Positions 1 through 13,467 of a stretch of 64,000 nucleotides of DNA are shown in pieces. Position 1 is the first letter of the stretch; each line of letters begins with the position of its first letter. The notes below the pieces were generated by a model. The model saw only the letters and a program-made list of their open reading frames with translations. It searched no databases and was not told the origin of the DNA. This DNA comes from Ancylostoma caninum (lineage: Eukaryota > Nematoda > Chromadorea > Rhabditida > Ancylostomatidae), in NCBI GenBank assembly GCA_037903475.1, contig JBAJFG010000019.1, positions 2,417,001 through 2,481,000 on the forward strand, read 5' to 3'. A program made the position numbers and the translations under genes.

Positions 1-3000
1 CCACAGAAAAGCACAGAACAATACGTGGCCCCTGACGGTTATTCCACTGGTTTAGTAGCTGGAACAGATAAAAGCTGGTGGAAATGTGGAGAGAGCATGA
101 CGCATTTCCATTCAACATTTTTACCTCTACAAACAACTTTTCAAAGGTGGGGGGAGGGGAAGAATAAAGGATGGAGCCGTATGCCTCTGTATTGTCGGAA
201 GCATTCTTGTCACTGCGAACATTTGTGGAATTTTAAAGTGAGCTGCCACATTCCTAGCTGTTCGCGAGTCGTTCGAAGTGCGAAAGACCGTTAAGTAGTT
301 ATCGTCAAAAATTTTAGAGGAACCTCATAACTTGCTCACTTTCACCCAACATATGTTATTGTGTTTTCCTGGAACTTCACAAAACTACCGATAAACGTCT
401 GTTCAAGCATACAGCAGCTCTTCCAGCATTGAGAGCACCTCCTCCACCGCCACATCTGGAACTACACTACCGGGCTTCCACAACAAAGATTAATGTCGTT
501 GGCGCACGTTGCCATCGCCGATCACAACCGCTGACTATTTCCAGGCCGGCAGCTTAATGCTGGCTGATATATCCAGTGGTGTATAACTCATCCTTTTCTT
601 ATTAATATTTGTCTTAGATAAATCATGGGAAAAGACATCTTTCTAGTCGATGGACTGTCAGCTAAGCTCATGCCGTTTATTTCAACTCCTCGGTTTTCCT
701 CCTCTTCTCAATATTCGACAACGTTTCTGTGAAAGTTAGGAAGCTTTCTTCTCGCTCCACAAGGTTGTTCTTCCCACTTTCTACCTGACTAAATTTCATG
801 CGTATTATTAGGTTGTAACACAAGTTTCCGCTGTTTCGAAATTTTCGATGAAAAAATTTTATAGAAAATCAAATAAGAATATGTACTGCTCGGAGTATGA
901 GCCATAGCAGTTGCTTGACTTTTGTCGTTTTTACGCAGCGGCTCGGCTCCCCTGCTTCAGAATTACGTGGACCGCGAGGCAAGGAAGTGATTCAGGCAGT
1001 GCCAGAGGTCACTGAATTTGGCAAATCGGTTCGCGCTCAGTAGACATTCTTGTGATTAGATAAGCGGCATTTGGTTAGAACTAGACTGGTGCTACATGAT
1101 GCGCAGTTAAACGTTACTCTACAAGCTCTTTGCCTTTCCGGAGAGTTCGACCAACAAAATTAGGGCGCCCTCCGCGGTATGGCAAAATGGTGTGATTTTC
1201 ACAGAGCGCTTGGGAGTTGTCCCAAAATTCCATCGACTAATGTCCGCAAATGGTCGATGTTTGTAATGTCAGCAAATGGTTGATGTTTGTAGCCACAGTA
1301 GGAGGAACTCCTCTTCGATCCGCTCCAACTCCAGAGAGAAAAACGTCGTAATTAAAATTTTAGGTTACCAAGTTTGGTGCCTATGCTTGAGACTGATCGA
1401 CAATGAAATGGAGAGCGAAAGTACCACGGAGAATAAGAATGGCCTCGAGACTACTCCACCCAAATTTGGCTACTCTCATACAACGTTATGGCAAAATTAT
1501 TATGCGTGCAAGTGCAGTCACTGAAGTTGCAAATTGGGTTCACTCCGAAGTTAATTACATTTTCAAAATAAAACGCAAAAATAGGTCACACATTCCGGAG
1601 TGTTCGCTGGATCATACGCTTTGAGACAGCATTTAGACATGCGCAAAATCTTATCGGTATTCATCCATTAGAAGCCTTTGAAAACGCCTATACAAAAACA
1701 GTGGAAACTTATGTTACAGTTGAAGTGAAAATTCCAGTCTAGGATAATCACATTTTCGATATCTTGGCTTGGCACTTGGCCCTTCAAAATGACGAGAATT
1801 GGGCTCTAATCCTTTGCACTTTGAGTAGACAGGAAGTCTCGAGAGTGGTTCAAATAACCGTTAATGATTGAATCAAAGAGAGGTAGCGAAGGACCTATGT
1901 AGCTACGAATGGTGGACTTTCAACATGTGAACGAGTCACCTATCATGTGTCTCCTCCTTCCTTCTATTCAGGTAATAAACTACTCAGGTAAAAAGCGGCA
2001 AGATTCCTTGTTGTGCTTCTGCACCAGTCTCTAAGCAAGACTATTCCGGTGCGACCCTCATGCGTCGTGTTATCCCTACGACACTCTCCTAACGAACCAA
2101 TAATACATCATCACTACATATTATGTATAAGAATTAGTAGCCATAAAACGTGATTCACTACTTCATCCGTAGCTATAGCTCACATGGTCTTTGTATAACT
2201 AGGAGTAGTGTTTCCTTTCACCCAATTATATCTCATTTACTTTACTTGTCCAAGGAAGACGCGAGAGCCTCGCTTTAGCACTGAGATCAAAGCTTAACTC
2301 GCTCATGCTGATTACCGGGAGCAAGTTCATTCTGATCCATCAATCGCGGTGGCACCGCACCAGGTCTTGGCAGCTGAAGGATAATTGATTGCCTGGACTC
2401 GCTATTTCGTGAGTGATGCCCCTCAGTCAAAATACCAGGCTCTCACAGACCTGCTATATATTCGCATCTAACCCCTCAAATCTGTACAATCTCGTTTGTT
2501 CATGCATTCGCTGCCACACTTTATCCTCTTCGAAATCGTTACCTGGAGAGAGGTCGTTATCCTGGGCCGAACTATGACAACTCATCATCGTTTGTCAGTA
2601 AGATGCCACTTAGCAGCAATGAATGGCGGATTTTCCCAGAATTTTAACTGTGGGTGAACTTATCTCCAAATCTCCAGTTCTCTTAATGTTTTAAACCTTC
2701 GCTAACGACATACTCCTCTAATTCCTGTTCAATTATCTATAATCATGATCCAGTAATTAAAAGTATAGGGTCGGATGTTTTCTGTCACCCCTCCAGTATT
2801 TCAATCACCGCTTTTTTCTCTTCCATCCTTTCACCACCTCTATTCTCTGCCTTCGTGTAAATTCGCAATTATAAGACCCGATATTGAATTTTTACCGTTG
2901 TTATAGAGAATTTAGGAGAAGTATTTTGAAATTTTCCAGCAAAGGCGTTCTCCGTCGTATTAAACGCAGCAATCACGCTTAAGAAAATTTCGCTCGCGTT

Positions 3001-6000
3001 GCTGATTTCGAAGGTGCCATCAATTAGAGTTTAATTGCAAAAGGATTTAAATCAGATTCGAATTCTGCATTTACTCTAGTAATAGATCTCGTACGTTTGT
3101 ACAAAATGCGCCCACCATGCTCAACCCTGCCTCATTCTCTCTGATCGTGTGCGGCCCTGTTTATCAGCTGATAAGGGATCGAACAAGATTTCACGATGAC
3201 GGTGATCCTTTCCGCATGTCTGTGACCACACCCATTTTATTCGATAGAGCCAGTACACATGGACATGTGTTGGGAATATACAAAATATTATAGTATTTCT
3301 CGCAAACTTTTTCCTTTTGAATGTTCTTTTCACTACTGTGGGCACAAGAGCGCTCCAGAATAAAACTCCACGAAAATTGATGAGCATGGAACAAGGAAGT
3401 TCTTACATTTAAAAACAAGGAACAATTTAGCGTGGAGTTTTGATTGAGTATTTGATCATGAGCAGGATTCGAAAATTCGAATATTAGGAAAGGAGACTTT
3501 TAACCCGTTTTCATTTTTCCGTTTTCATTTATTTTAAATTCTGGGACTTTGGCCTCCCTTAGCTGGAATTGAATATGTATGCAAATCTAAGTTATTTAAG
3601 TTTCAATTTCTTTATGTTATTCCGCCCTATGCACAAAAGCTACTCATTAATGGAAATCGCAGTATCTTTTCTTGCTTTTGTAGACATTTCTTACAAAAGA
3701 AAAAAAAAGAGAACTGTTACCCTACGAACAACGCGGGTAAAAACCTTCGACTAGAATCGAACATACGCTCGGTCTTTGATAAAAAAAAATGTCGTCCAGA
3801 CGATTCGGAATTTCACAATCAGCACAAGACCGGAGTATTTGCTAGTTAGCCCTGAAGACGAAACCACATATCATGTTTCAGAATGAAACCATCTGTCAGC
3901 ATTTTGCTATAGTCGAGTAAGCACCTGATACGTGGATGTATATTGTGAAAAAAACACATACACAAAAAACACACCAGAGGAAACCTTTCTGACAAATTTT
4001 TCTATGTGGATGGCACTGGATACTATGTATACTCCGCTTTTGAAGTTCTCCGTGTTCATTTCAAAAATTTATGCTTATATGACAACTGGTTTGCTGACAA
4101 AATTAAATGGGTGGTAAACAGCGATTTGCATTTCAAGAAGTTGAATATACATTAACAAAAGTCGGTGGCACGTTAAACACTTTTAGGTCCCGTCTTCTAG
4201 CAAGTAATTGACGAATAAATGAACTGAGTAGGACTGACTTTGATCAAAACATAAAGTAATGCAGTAGTAGTAGGACAGGCAACAAGTTTTCTGAGTATTT
4301 CCTCTTGGGGGGAAACATGTGAAATGAGCCATGCTATAGCGCACCAAATCGCTGTCAAAAAATCTATTACCAAGTATCGATTTCAAGACAGGCAATATTT
4401 GCAGGGAAATGTCACGGCTTTACATCGTGTCATGTTCGGGAAGTCTGAAGAATGAATCCAATACTAAGCAACCTTCCCAGAGAAAAACTACCAAACTGCC
4501 CCATCATCCGCTGCATTCAGCAGACTTTGCTCCGTCACACTTCCATCTGCTTCGATGAGTTGCAGTACAACGAGGATGACTTCAAAAACCAAAAGGGTGC
4601 TTTAAATCGAGGGATCAAAAGAATTCCGAGCATTAGCACAGCTACCAAAAAACCATCGTCATTTCCTATGACGAGTGCTTCAAATGGTGTTTTTGGTTAT
4701 TGTGTTTACTGTATTAATCTAATCTGAATTCTTTGAATTTATTCTGGGAACTGAACATATCGGCTCCACAATGCTCTTTCTTTCGGAATGGGGGGGGGGG
4801 AGACAACGGTCCATGTGACTTTTTCCATTCATTTCATCCAGCTCGCGTGGACACATTCCATTACAATGACTGCAGACAGCCGAGCTGAGAGCAAGTGGCG
4901 AGGAATCTTACAGCTCAGATGATTGAATAGAAACCATGACATTGAACATAACTGTCACAACCAGTAAACCCGTCTTCTCTGACAACCTCATTTTTTTCCA
5001 TCCGGAATATGCTGATCACTACGACTGTTGTGCGATTGTTCGCCACATGTTAAGAGGGAAAGCGCAGTAAACTCGAAACTCGCACTGCTTCCTCGCAGTT
5101 TCGCACGCTTCACTCCCACTCCTTTGCTCGGTTTTTCTTTCTGAAATTTACTCCGGGGAGGTTTCGCAAAGAGTAACCTGCATTGGATCTAACAGACGTA
5201 AACGATCTTGGCGAAAAGTTTTTTAATCCTAGCGCAATGATTTGCCCTCTCATTTTTTCGGCTATTTTATCTATGAAAGTGCTAGTAGGAAGCAGTTCCG
5301 TGGAGCCAGAATTTAAATTCTCTGCATACGCAAATAATCGAATGTGGCATTCTTCACGGCATTCGTGTGCTAAATAATCGAACTTACGGTGTTTACAAAC
5401 AATCGTAGCGGTTTGATTTGGAACAGCTGAACTTTCTGATCTTTCGAATGATGATATCCAAAAGAAGAACCTTGTTGAGTATTTCTTGAATTACCAATGT
5501 TAAGGCAACACCTATGGAAATTCTGAAAGGAGACACCCGTGCAATCCAGGCCATTCGAGGTCGCTGAGCACTGTCTTGATCTTCAGTGTGGAAAAAAATC
5601 CTGTTACCCCCACTCCTGGAGCACCACAGCTTTTTTATTCATTTTCTCGCTCGTTCGTCTTAGGGGCAATAACAAACACAGCGTGAGATGTGCCACGGTA
5701 CAATCACATGCTTTTGCTTAGCGCGTTCATAGGCTCAGTCGACGCAGCTGTCAGCTAAAAAAGAGAAGTATGCATTCATAATAAAAAGAGACAGGACTAA
5801 TAATAGAGAAAATTCTGTTATAATTCATGTTCCCTGTTTTGTTATCTGCTTAGTTATATACTTACCTAAGAATTACCTAATGCTGCAATAGTCACAGTTC
5901 ATTTGGTCCCTTGACTTGACGATAACACGCGAAAGCCAGGGTCTGTGCAGACAGTCGGGTGAGAATCCGACTAGCAATTAGTGAATTTTAAAGATTATAT

Positions 6001-6372
6001 TGTTATTACTAGTGAGTGAAGTGGACAACTTTACTTATAACTGTACATGCACAGATCCATGGATCTTTTTCGGAAGAATTTTCTTGTGACTTAGCCTCAA
6101 TTAACAAGCCATGCGAATAAAGGGCCCTAACCACGTCTAATTTCCTCTAGCAAGTCCATCCAAGACAAAAACGCGCCGTATCCAAAAACACTTTACAAAT
6201 ATCCACCTCTGCCTAAGTTGAAGCTCTCATCATCTACTTTCCCCTACTATCCAGTGCAAATCCACTTTTCAGGCCGTGTTAAACGGAGTATTCATTACAG
6301 TCAGAATTTTCCGCTCTTTCAAAATACAAAGAAGAGCGCTGAGTATAAATAGTGCATTCGGAGTCGACGCGC
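1..6372. other. Gene-poor AT-rich stretch, no supported gene
   Basis: I see no exon chain, RNA gene or transposon end that I can support here. ORFs are short, and their translations carry no recognisable motif. Small-scale structure is limited to a near-tandem duplication of about 23 bp at 1243-1291 (two copies of a segment reading CAAATGGTYGATGTTTGTA) and homopolymer tracts, for example a run of G at 4790-4800. Confidence 0.5.
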
Positions 6373-6495
6373 CAAACGACACCTATTTTCGGGCATAATC
6401 AATCTCTTATGTGCAGTAAGATTCCCATACGCAAATGACACCTATTTTTGGGCATAATCAATTAATCTCTTATTTGCAGTAAGATTCCCATACGC
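6373..6495. repeat. Two-copy tandem repeat, about 60 bp unit
   Basis: Two adjacent copies of a unit start with AAAYGACACCTATTTTYGGG and end with CAGTAAGATTCCCATACGC (6373-6431 and 6433-6495). The second copy has a 4 bp insertion (ATTA) and a few substitutions. It is a local duplication without coding content. Confidence 0.85.
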
Positions 6496-6629
6496 AAGAA
6501 AACTTATACAGGATGGGCGCATGAGTCGCACGGTAGACGTAAACATCCACTACTTGTGGAGGATTTTCTGAGGAGATCGGTCATCGCGACATGCGCATTA
6601 TACTTGTGACCGAATCGAATATATTTGAA

Positions 6630-6785
6630 GAAATGTTCGAACAATTCATTCATTCGGTTTTCTAACAAGAGGCGAAATTCGAACAATTCATTCATTCGGG
6701 TTTTACAAATCGTAGGTTATTCGAACAATTCGTTTATTCGCCTGAAAGAAGCGGGTATTCGAGCAATCCGTCCGAATTTTTCGAA
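6630..6785. repeat. TTCGAA-rich degenerate tandem repeat
   Basis: Three to four diverged units of about 45 bp carry the core TTCGAACAATTCATTCATTCG. The same motif recurs at 8275-8480 and, in a more AT-rich form, at 34930-35045. It looks like an old dispersed minisatellite rather than a gene; the short ORFs through it are by-products of the repeat. Confidence 0.6.
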
Positions 6786-6969
6786 ACTGGCGGAATCTTC
6801 TAACCTTTGTTTTACTTGAACTGGGTTATGACATGGAGGGCGAGTAGCGTGTTGTATGCTCAAAGGTTGACGTGGTATACCCTGAAGGCTCGTTGTGGGC
6901 CCACCCCTCCCTAACAGATCGCCTACTATAATGTGTTATGTCTCAAGGCTGACCTTTGCAGGCACAAGT

Positions 6970-7716
6970 TATAGAGACTGATGGGTGTAGGTCGCATGGC
7001 GCGATTCTTCGGGTGGCACTATGGACAGGCTGTCTGGAGCGCGCTACTACAACGCGATTACGGTCATGGGTAGTGATTTGTCTAGATCTGCCTGACGGAG
7101 CAACTCGTCCTTCTTTTTCGCCATTGTCCTACCATGGAAGCGAGCGTGCACAGCTGCAGCTGCCTGCAGATACCACTACGTTACGAACCCCTGAAAATAG
7201 GTTTCACTTCTATATGCGCTGGACTTTTACTTAGAATTGTAGAATTTTTACGTCAGGTATTCATCCTTAACAGGAGTCATTCCTAGCACTGCTGAAATGT
7301 TCACGAACTTCAGAAAGCCACAAGATCGGGTAATTCAATTATTCAGCAGTTTGAAAGATTCTATATTAGAAGTTTTTGTTTGGATGTTCCAGAAAACCTC
7401 CTATCCAAACAGAGTATTAATCATGCGCCCGTAGAAATTTCTTTGCTTTACAGTATGTACACTTGAGTATTCAGATAAGCTTTATGTTCGAACGTTCGTT
7501 CATCCGTATACCCTAAAAACCACTAGTACCGCTAGTTCAACGTTGTTCTCTACAGGCGGATGATGGTTGGATGGACGAGTTGCTCCATCTGGCAGACCCA
7601 GGCATACCGCGACGCGTGACCGTAATCGGGTGGTAGTAGCGCGCCCCAGATTCAGCCTGTTCATAGTGCCACCCGATGAATCGCGCCATACGATACGACC
7701 GCCCCCCGAGACTGAT
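6970..7716. mobile_element. TIR element with diverged ~135 bp inverted arms
   Basis: The left arm (about 6970-7110) and right arm (about 7585-7716) are inverted copies. Shared landmarks include CATGGCGCGATTC against GAATCGCGCCATACG, GGTGGCACTATG against CATAGTGCCACCC, and GGAGCAACTCGTCC against GGACGAGTTGCTCC. The interior has no recognisable transposase. The arms have drifted, so this is an old non-autonomous element, and the exact ends are not defined. Confidence 0.55.
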
Positions 7717-7782
7717 TATGGCAGCATTTAAGGATCATTGTCAGAAAGGGAGTCGATAAGGGGCAGTGTGCGATACAGCAAT

Positions 7783-8006
7783 GGCCAGTCAGGGTGGGGG
7801 ACTTGGAAAAAACTGGGATCTGCGCCAGTTTGAGGAAATGGATGGAAAAATAGAAATAATAAAAGCATCACTTTCAATATCAAATGCTGGCATCAAACAG
7901 GTATAAAAAATATTCAAAAAGCATTTAGAGTATTTTTGAGAAGTCGGCAACCTATCCTCAAAGCCGAAACCGCCCCCCCCCCATTCCCTCCCTGTGTCCG
8001 CCACTG
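7783..8006. mobile_element. hAT-like MITE, diverged
   Basis: The right end reads CCTCCCTGTGTCCGCCACTG. Its complement begins CAGTGGCGGACACAGGG, the kind of terminus seen in hAT-type non-autonomous elements. The left end (CAATGGCCAGTCAGGGTGGG) is a diverged partner. The interior is AT-rich and non-coding. No clear 8 bp target duplication remains, so the hAT call rests on the termini and on similarity to the element at 9018-9294. Confidence 0.4.
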
Positions 8007-8274
8007 GTAGGGGCATTTACTTCACCATAACCTATACATCGTAACCTACGTTTCGAAAAAAAAAAGAGAAATGCTTTGTGAGCTCTTCTTTACTTTTTTC
8101 CTAACTTACATACTTATCATATGTTGATACAATTAAATTTCTGAAAACTTTATGTACGGGTAAGCATAAATGCAACGTGAAGACCTCAGCAAATTCTTGT
8201 AAGTGATCGTTAATTGCAGTGCCGATGGAATGCGAACGAGTAATAGAAACTTCTAAACGTGTACGTTCAGGACG

Positions 8275-8480
8275 GAATTTTCGAATACATTCATTCATTC
8301 GGTCTTCAGAAATACTCCACTATTCGAACTGTTCATTTATTCGGATAGTCCGAAACGTTTGATATTCGAATAATTCATACATTCGCACATTGCTGAAAGT
8401 GGAATATTCGAACTATTCGTATTTCGAACAATTGAAATCTGGCAATGTACGAATTGTTAAAAGTTCGAATATTTGAAAAA
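8275..8480. repeat. TTCGAA-rich degenerate repeat, second cluster
   Basis: Diverged units around ATTCGAAYNATTCATNCATTCG repeat several times. They are the same family as the cluster at 6630-6785. No coding signal is seen. Confidence 0.5.
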
Positions 8481-9017
8481 TCGTCGAATTTTCGCAAGTA
8501 TAGGGCACATCTCCAAAGAAAATACCGTGCGAGCACGAATGCGTAAACGCATCCGTCTCACCTGCAGCTGAGCTACGACACGGCCGCCATGAGTCTCCCT
8601 CTCACTATGTAGACGCACGAGCGTCGAGCACACACATCTGGTTTGAACAGCCTTTATTAAGCAGATAGATCAGATTTATCAGCTGAAGGATGTTGCAAAA
8701 GGATTACTTGTGGTAAAACATCGTTTCCTTGCAATCAGCTCTCTTCCTATCATCCACTTTGAGTCATTCATCGTGGGATGTTGCTTAGTTGCGAAAAGAC
8801 GCTATAAGAACCCCACTCCTTTTTTGTTTTTTTTTTCCTCCTTTGTACAGTATTTTCCCAGGGAAGGAAACTTTCAAGGATTATGATTCTTGAAGAGATA
8901 CAGACAGGAAATAATGAATTTACTTTTATAACAGTGAATTTTTCGCAATAGGGAATAAAGAATTTTCAGAGGCTTTTTAGAAATGCGACAAATGAAAGAA
9001 ATGTTATAGGTCCCATT

Positions 9018-9294
9018 CAGCGGCGGACGCAGAAAGGGGGCAGGAGGGGGGGGGCGAGGGAAAAAAGTGGGGTCTCCGCCGCTTTGGGGACCCAGATGGA
9101 GAACAAAATTAATAAAAATATCAATTATAATGAAAAGTAATTAATAAAAATATATTAAAATGATAATAAAAATAAACAATCAAAGATAAACTAAAACAAG
9201 ATTTTTATTAGTATTGTAAAGTAGTCCCGAAAATTAGGCGACCCACTCTCGGTGGGGGGGGGGGCGCCCCCCTCCCCCTCTGCGTCAGCCATTG
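9018..9294. mobile_element. hAT-like MITE with 8 bp target duplication
   Basis: The termini CAGCGGCGGACGCAGAAAGG and, inverted, CAATGGCTGACGCAGAGGGG bracket 277 bp. The flanks GTCCCATT (9010-9017) and GTCTCATT (9295-9302) form an 8 bp duplication with one mismatch, the duplication size typical of hAT elements. The interior is AT-rich ATAAAA sequence with a G-rich/C-rich stretch next to each end and no ORF. Insertion is old enough for one difference between the two flanks. Confidence 0.65.
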
Positions 9295-9400
9295 GTCTCA
9301 TTGTCTCCGCAGGACTTCCATAGAACTAGCTGCAAAACTCTGAAGGCTTTATTCGTTTTGGATAGTGAACGCAATATCATATCGAATGTATCAGCATGCT

Positions 9401-9560
9401 ACAAACAGCGAACTCCAAACGGACGTAGTCAAGGGTCGGGACCGCGGCGCGGCTCTCTTTTGCAGAGACATGCGCTCAACATGCAGAGCGCCTGCGTCTC
9501 TGCCCAAGAGAGCCGCGCCGCGGTCCCGACTCTTGTCTGCTTCCGTTTGGAGTTTCTTGT
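9401..9560. mobile_element. GC-rich hairpin MITE, family copy A
   Basis: Inverted arms start ACTCCAAACGGAC and end GTCNGCTTCCGTTTGGAGT, and meet near ATGCGCTCAACATGCAGAGC. The inner arms (GGGACCGCGGCGCGGCTCTC and complement) would fold into a strong stem. Related copies are at 37200-37395 and 56436-56637. The overlapping ORFs on both strands mirror each other and are by-products of the palindrome. Confidence 0.7.
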
Positions 9561-12500
9561 ACGTTCTTTGTTTTCCATTAGGTTTTCCCACAATAAATGG
9601 CCGCAACCTAGTAATGAATTTTTGGAAGTTCATAAATCCATTAATTCAGATGCTAGATAGACAAGCTTTGGATTGTTAGAAAGACAAGATCTGCTCTATC
9701 AGAGTCCTGAAAAGGCTTCCTTAACTACCCTTTCTGTGGTTTCTGCAGACGAAATTGCACGATGAGACAAAACATGGTTTTTGTGCTCTCATAATTTTCG
9801 ACTATTTTTTCGCCCTAATATGATAAAAGCCAGATTCGGTGTTAGCTTTGCATTTGGTCAGGTAGTCGTGTTGTAAGCGCGGAGAAGCTGTGAGTAGAGA
9901 AACACTTCCAGAACGATACGAGTTCTTAAATTTAACCAGGTGATGGTCACGGAACTTGTCAGAAACGAAAGCATAGTTCTGGAGGCAAGACGAGAATTCT
10001 GGGCTAGGATTCATGGACGCGCAACCAAGCGAAACCAGACTAGCAAACCAACTTTCACTTCCTGCGTCTCTTTGCGTTACGTGGTCTATACGGTAACCAA
10101 TAGCCCTAACCTTCGCAGGTTTGCTTGGTTATCGCTTAATGAATCCCAGCCCTGAAACAGTCCGTAAAAATGTTAGCAGTCAGGTTGGACGCAACTAAAT
10201 CACTGGTCGTTCTGCCTTCTTAGCAGCCAAACATGGCAAAGAATGGGCAAAGTGGCTTTTGAACAAAAGCATCGCCGGTCAGTACATGCTTTACTTGCAG
10301 CACCATTTTCTTTAGTCCCTTCAATGAACACTGTTGCGAAATTTTCTGGAAAAGTGGGCCACTTTTAGTGATGAGAAGACATTGTTTGTTAAAATGGAGT
10401 TTTGTTTTGTTTGCATCGCTGAGCAGATCTGGATAAATTTAACAAACCTCGTCATCTCAGAAAAACGTGATTTTTTTCTGATAGATGAAATATTGCTCAA
10501 GGTGTTCTACAGTAGCTAGGCCAGGGCACTAGTAAACTAAATGCCTCGCCTGTTACCATCTGGGGCTCGGCTTCGAGACTCGGTTGAAAATGCCTCAGTT
10601 TTGGTGAGCCGAAGAAGTGCATGTCCACTGGCGGGACGGGCAAATCCACACAGGTTCACATCCTACCAAGAAAAATTTCACTGAGTGAGGCGTTGGATCT
10701 CTCCTTGTAATATTGTGTTGGCGGACCTTTACCTAATAGGGTACCTTCTCGAGTTTGCGGTGAATCCAGTTTCCGGCTAGAAAATTCATGCGAATCAATG
10801 TATACTGAAAACTGACCTTTCGTACTTCGTTGACGCCTGCGATTTGGGCTTTTTTCTCTACATAAGCTTCACTGTTACTGCTAAAATGTGCAGGAAGTGC
10901 TGATCATAATACTTTTTATTCTAAGGGAAAATCTCAAGTTTGAGCTGAGTTACGCACCTTGGAATGCGCACCTCCACAACGGCCATTATTTATGGGACAA
11001 CCTAACACATAGTAAACCAAAAGAAGATAAACAGATGCCAATAAAAAATAATGGAAGATATAAGTCCTAAGGATGTGTAGTGTAAACAAACACGCTACTG
11101 CACACATTCACTTGCAGCTGAAGGTGTGAACAACAGCTGCGATGTCTTTTCTTCCCATTCTGATTAATGGCTGTCTCGCCAATTAAGATTAAAACGCATT
11201 CATTCATTTCGCCTCTTACGACTTTGCCTTTTTTTCTACTGGTCCTCGTTAGTAGTGAGAGCTCATTGTCTTACACCTCTCGAATATATTAGGTAGAAAA
11301 AGAAATAGCGCCACTTTATTCAAAAACACATAACTTCGTTTGGACAAAGTATAACATTCAGATATGGTAACGATCTTGTAGTGCAAAGAAAGCTCTTTTA
11401 TTTCATTGGTATAAGAGATCCCCCTTGCAGCTAGCAGTCGTAGGATAACTGGAAATGTTTAAAAATCTCGTTCTCAATTTTTCAAATTTCCTAGATTTTC
11501 CTACAACACTGCAAGCAACGCAGTCCGAAATACCTTCTTTGTACTTGGCGAGACGTCACAATCTACTCCACGTGAGAGGTGTGGTGCAACGGCCCCGCTT
11601 CTGGGGAAACGTGGATAAGGACTTTTTGAGGCATTTTCTTCGTTATTTGTAGGATTCTTGCTGGATGATTCTGTCCAGGCTGCTTCTAGGCAAGGACCCC
11701 TTCAACAATACCTATCGCTATTATTGGCCCCAAGAAGTCGCGGAAGGTCTGCTGGAAAGTTAGAAAACGCTCGAGACGCTCAAAAGCGCATTTTCTACAC
11801 CCTAAATCTTCACCAAAATTCGCTTCCGAGAGCTGCCTTGATCTCTTTTAATTTAATTGGGGAGCGCTTGAGTAGTCATCGTATTCTTTAGGCGAACTGT
11901 CGTATTTCTGCCGTTTTTCCCGGTTTCAGAAGCTCTTACTCCGCAAGAAAAAAATTCGGCAAACGTTACGACATGAAAATGAGGTCTCGTTGTTGTTGTC
12001 TTCGCAGTTCCACGAGACGTACATAGGCGTACGACGTCATTGACCTGCTAATACGATAGGCAATGGTCCCTGCTAATTAAAGGAACTTTATGGTTTGCCG
12101 AAGTTGCAGTTCATCAAAGTTGTGAAGTAAAATGGAGTCAGCATGAAAACGCGCCATTGCATTCGTGTAAATCTAGTACATACGTGTAAGGTGTAAACAT
12201 AAGTTCTTGAACTTTTTTTTCGAGGCAGTTCTCTCAACTCGATGCAGTTTTCTCCACCTATTTGCCATCTATTAGGTAAAGTCATATAGTTAACTATCCT
12301 GGCATTCGGTTGAAGCTCGAGAGGCCATAAAAACTAACCAAACAACCAGTGATAAGTCTAAAAAGGATGTTTTGCTTGAAATGACCGGTTATCAGCGATT
12401 TTCTGACGTCGTAGAGGCATATTTGGTCTCAATGACATCAACCACTTTGACCGCACATTTTTTTCCAAGAAGACAATTGGGAATTGCTCCAGAGGAATCT

Positions 12501-13467
12501 TATGGTCTAGATGGATATCGTATTTTTTAAGGCCACCAGACAATTATTGTGATTCTGCTGAAGGATTCCATCACAAGCTCTAGTCATCTTATTCTTCGAT
12601 CATGATAATGTCGGACCCCCTCTTTGTCGGCATCGCCAAATTGGCCGCCCAACATTTACATTCATGATGTTCTTCAGCGCTTATATTCTAGGGAGCTCAC
12701 ACATTCGAGCAGTATTGGATGCTTTCTGGTCTCCCCTGAATACAAAGAGAAAATAGTGGTTTTCAGGATTTTTCTTGGCAGCGTTTTTCTTCTAAAGCAT
12801 AAAAATTGAGTAATTCAATAGTTCTATTAAGCGAAAAGATGATGAGATTATAGATGAACCAAAGAGCTGTTAGAATATGTAGAGCACGTTATAGTTTATT
12901 GGCAATGAGATGGAAAAATCGCAACTGAGAAAAAGCGAAAGGACTTATGTTAACACCTCAAATATCCTCCTATATAATACATGATAAATATAACACCTAA
13001 TTTCGCCTCTGCTTGTGGTTACAAAAAAAACCTCAATCTTTTGAGTCAAAAAAACTACCTTTCTTACATACGGTAGAGCATAACTGTAAGTGATGTTCGG
13101 ATAGGTTGTCATGCAGCGTCGCTAACACAGCCTGTTGAATAAGCCTTTCTCACAGCTTTGGTTGCGTGAATCACCGTCACTGTTGCTGATGAAGTTCTGT
13201 TACAACTCCTTCGGAGGTCGTCGCTCATTTACCTAAAAGAAGTGGGTTAGACATTTAAGTGTCTAAACGTTATCGAGTCCATCCTATAACTCGTCTTTTG
13301 TTCATTTCTATCTTCGACTTCACGGAAATCTAGACTTGTCTAGGCAGAGATTGGCAGTGGTTTTATAGTTATGCATTGCGTTGTATTCATGAAATTATTT
13401 GGATGAGACCTTGTCGCTCACTTGTTGAATAATTTCCTGATAAACGCATTCATAAAAACCTTTTCAG
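9561..13467. other. Mostly unassigned sequence before the receptor gene
   Basis: No gene can be supported confidently. One segment (11685-11752) has an open frame after a TTCTAG acceptor-like site and ends at a GTTAGA donor-like site, so it could be an isolated exon, but I found no partner exon with matching phase. The upstream exon or exons of the receptor gene that starts to be visible at 13468 probably lie in this stretch. Confidence 0.3.

Noticed and set aside
25..294. 89-codon + ORF at the left edge as a gene or mariner end
   Set aside because: It has several Trp/Cys-rich stretches, but no catalytic motif, terminus or splice support could be found.
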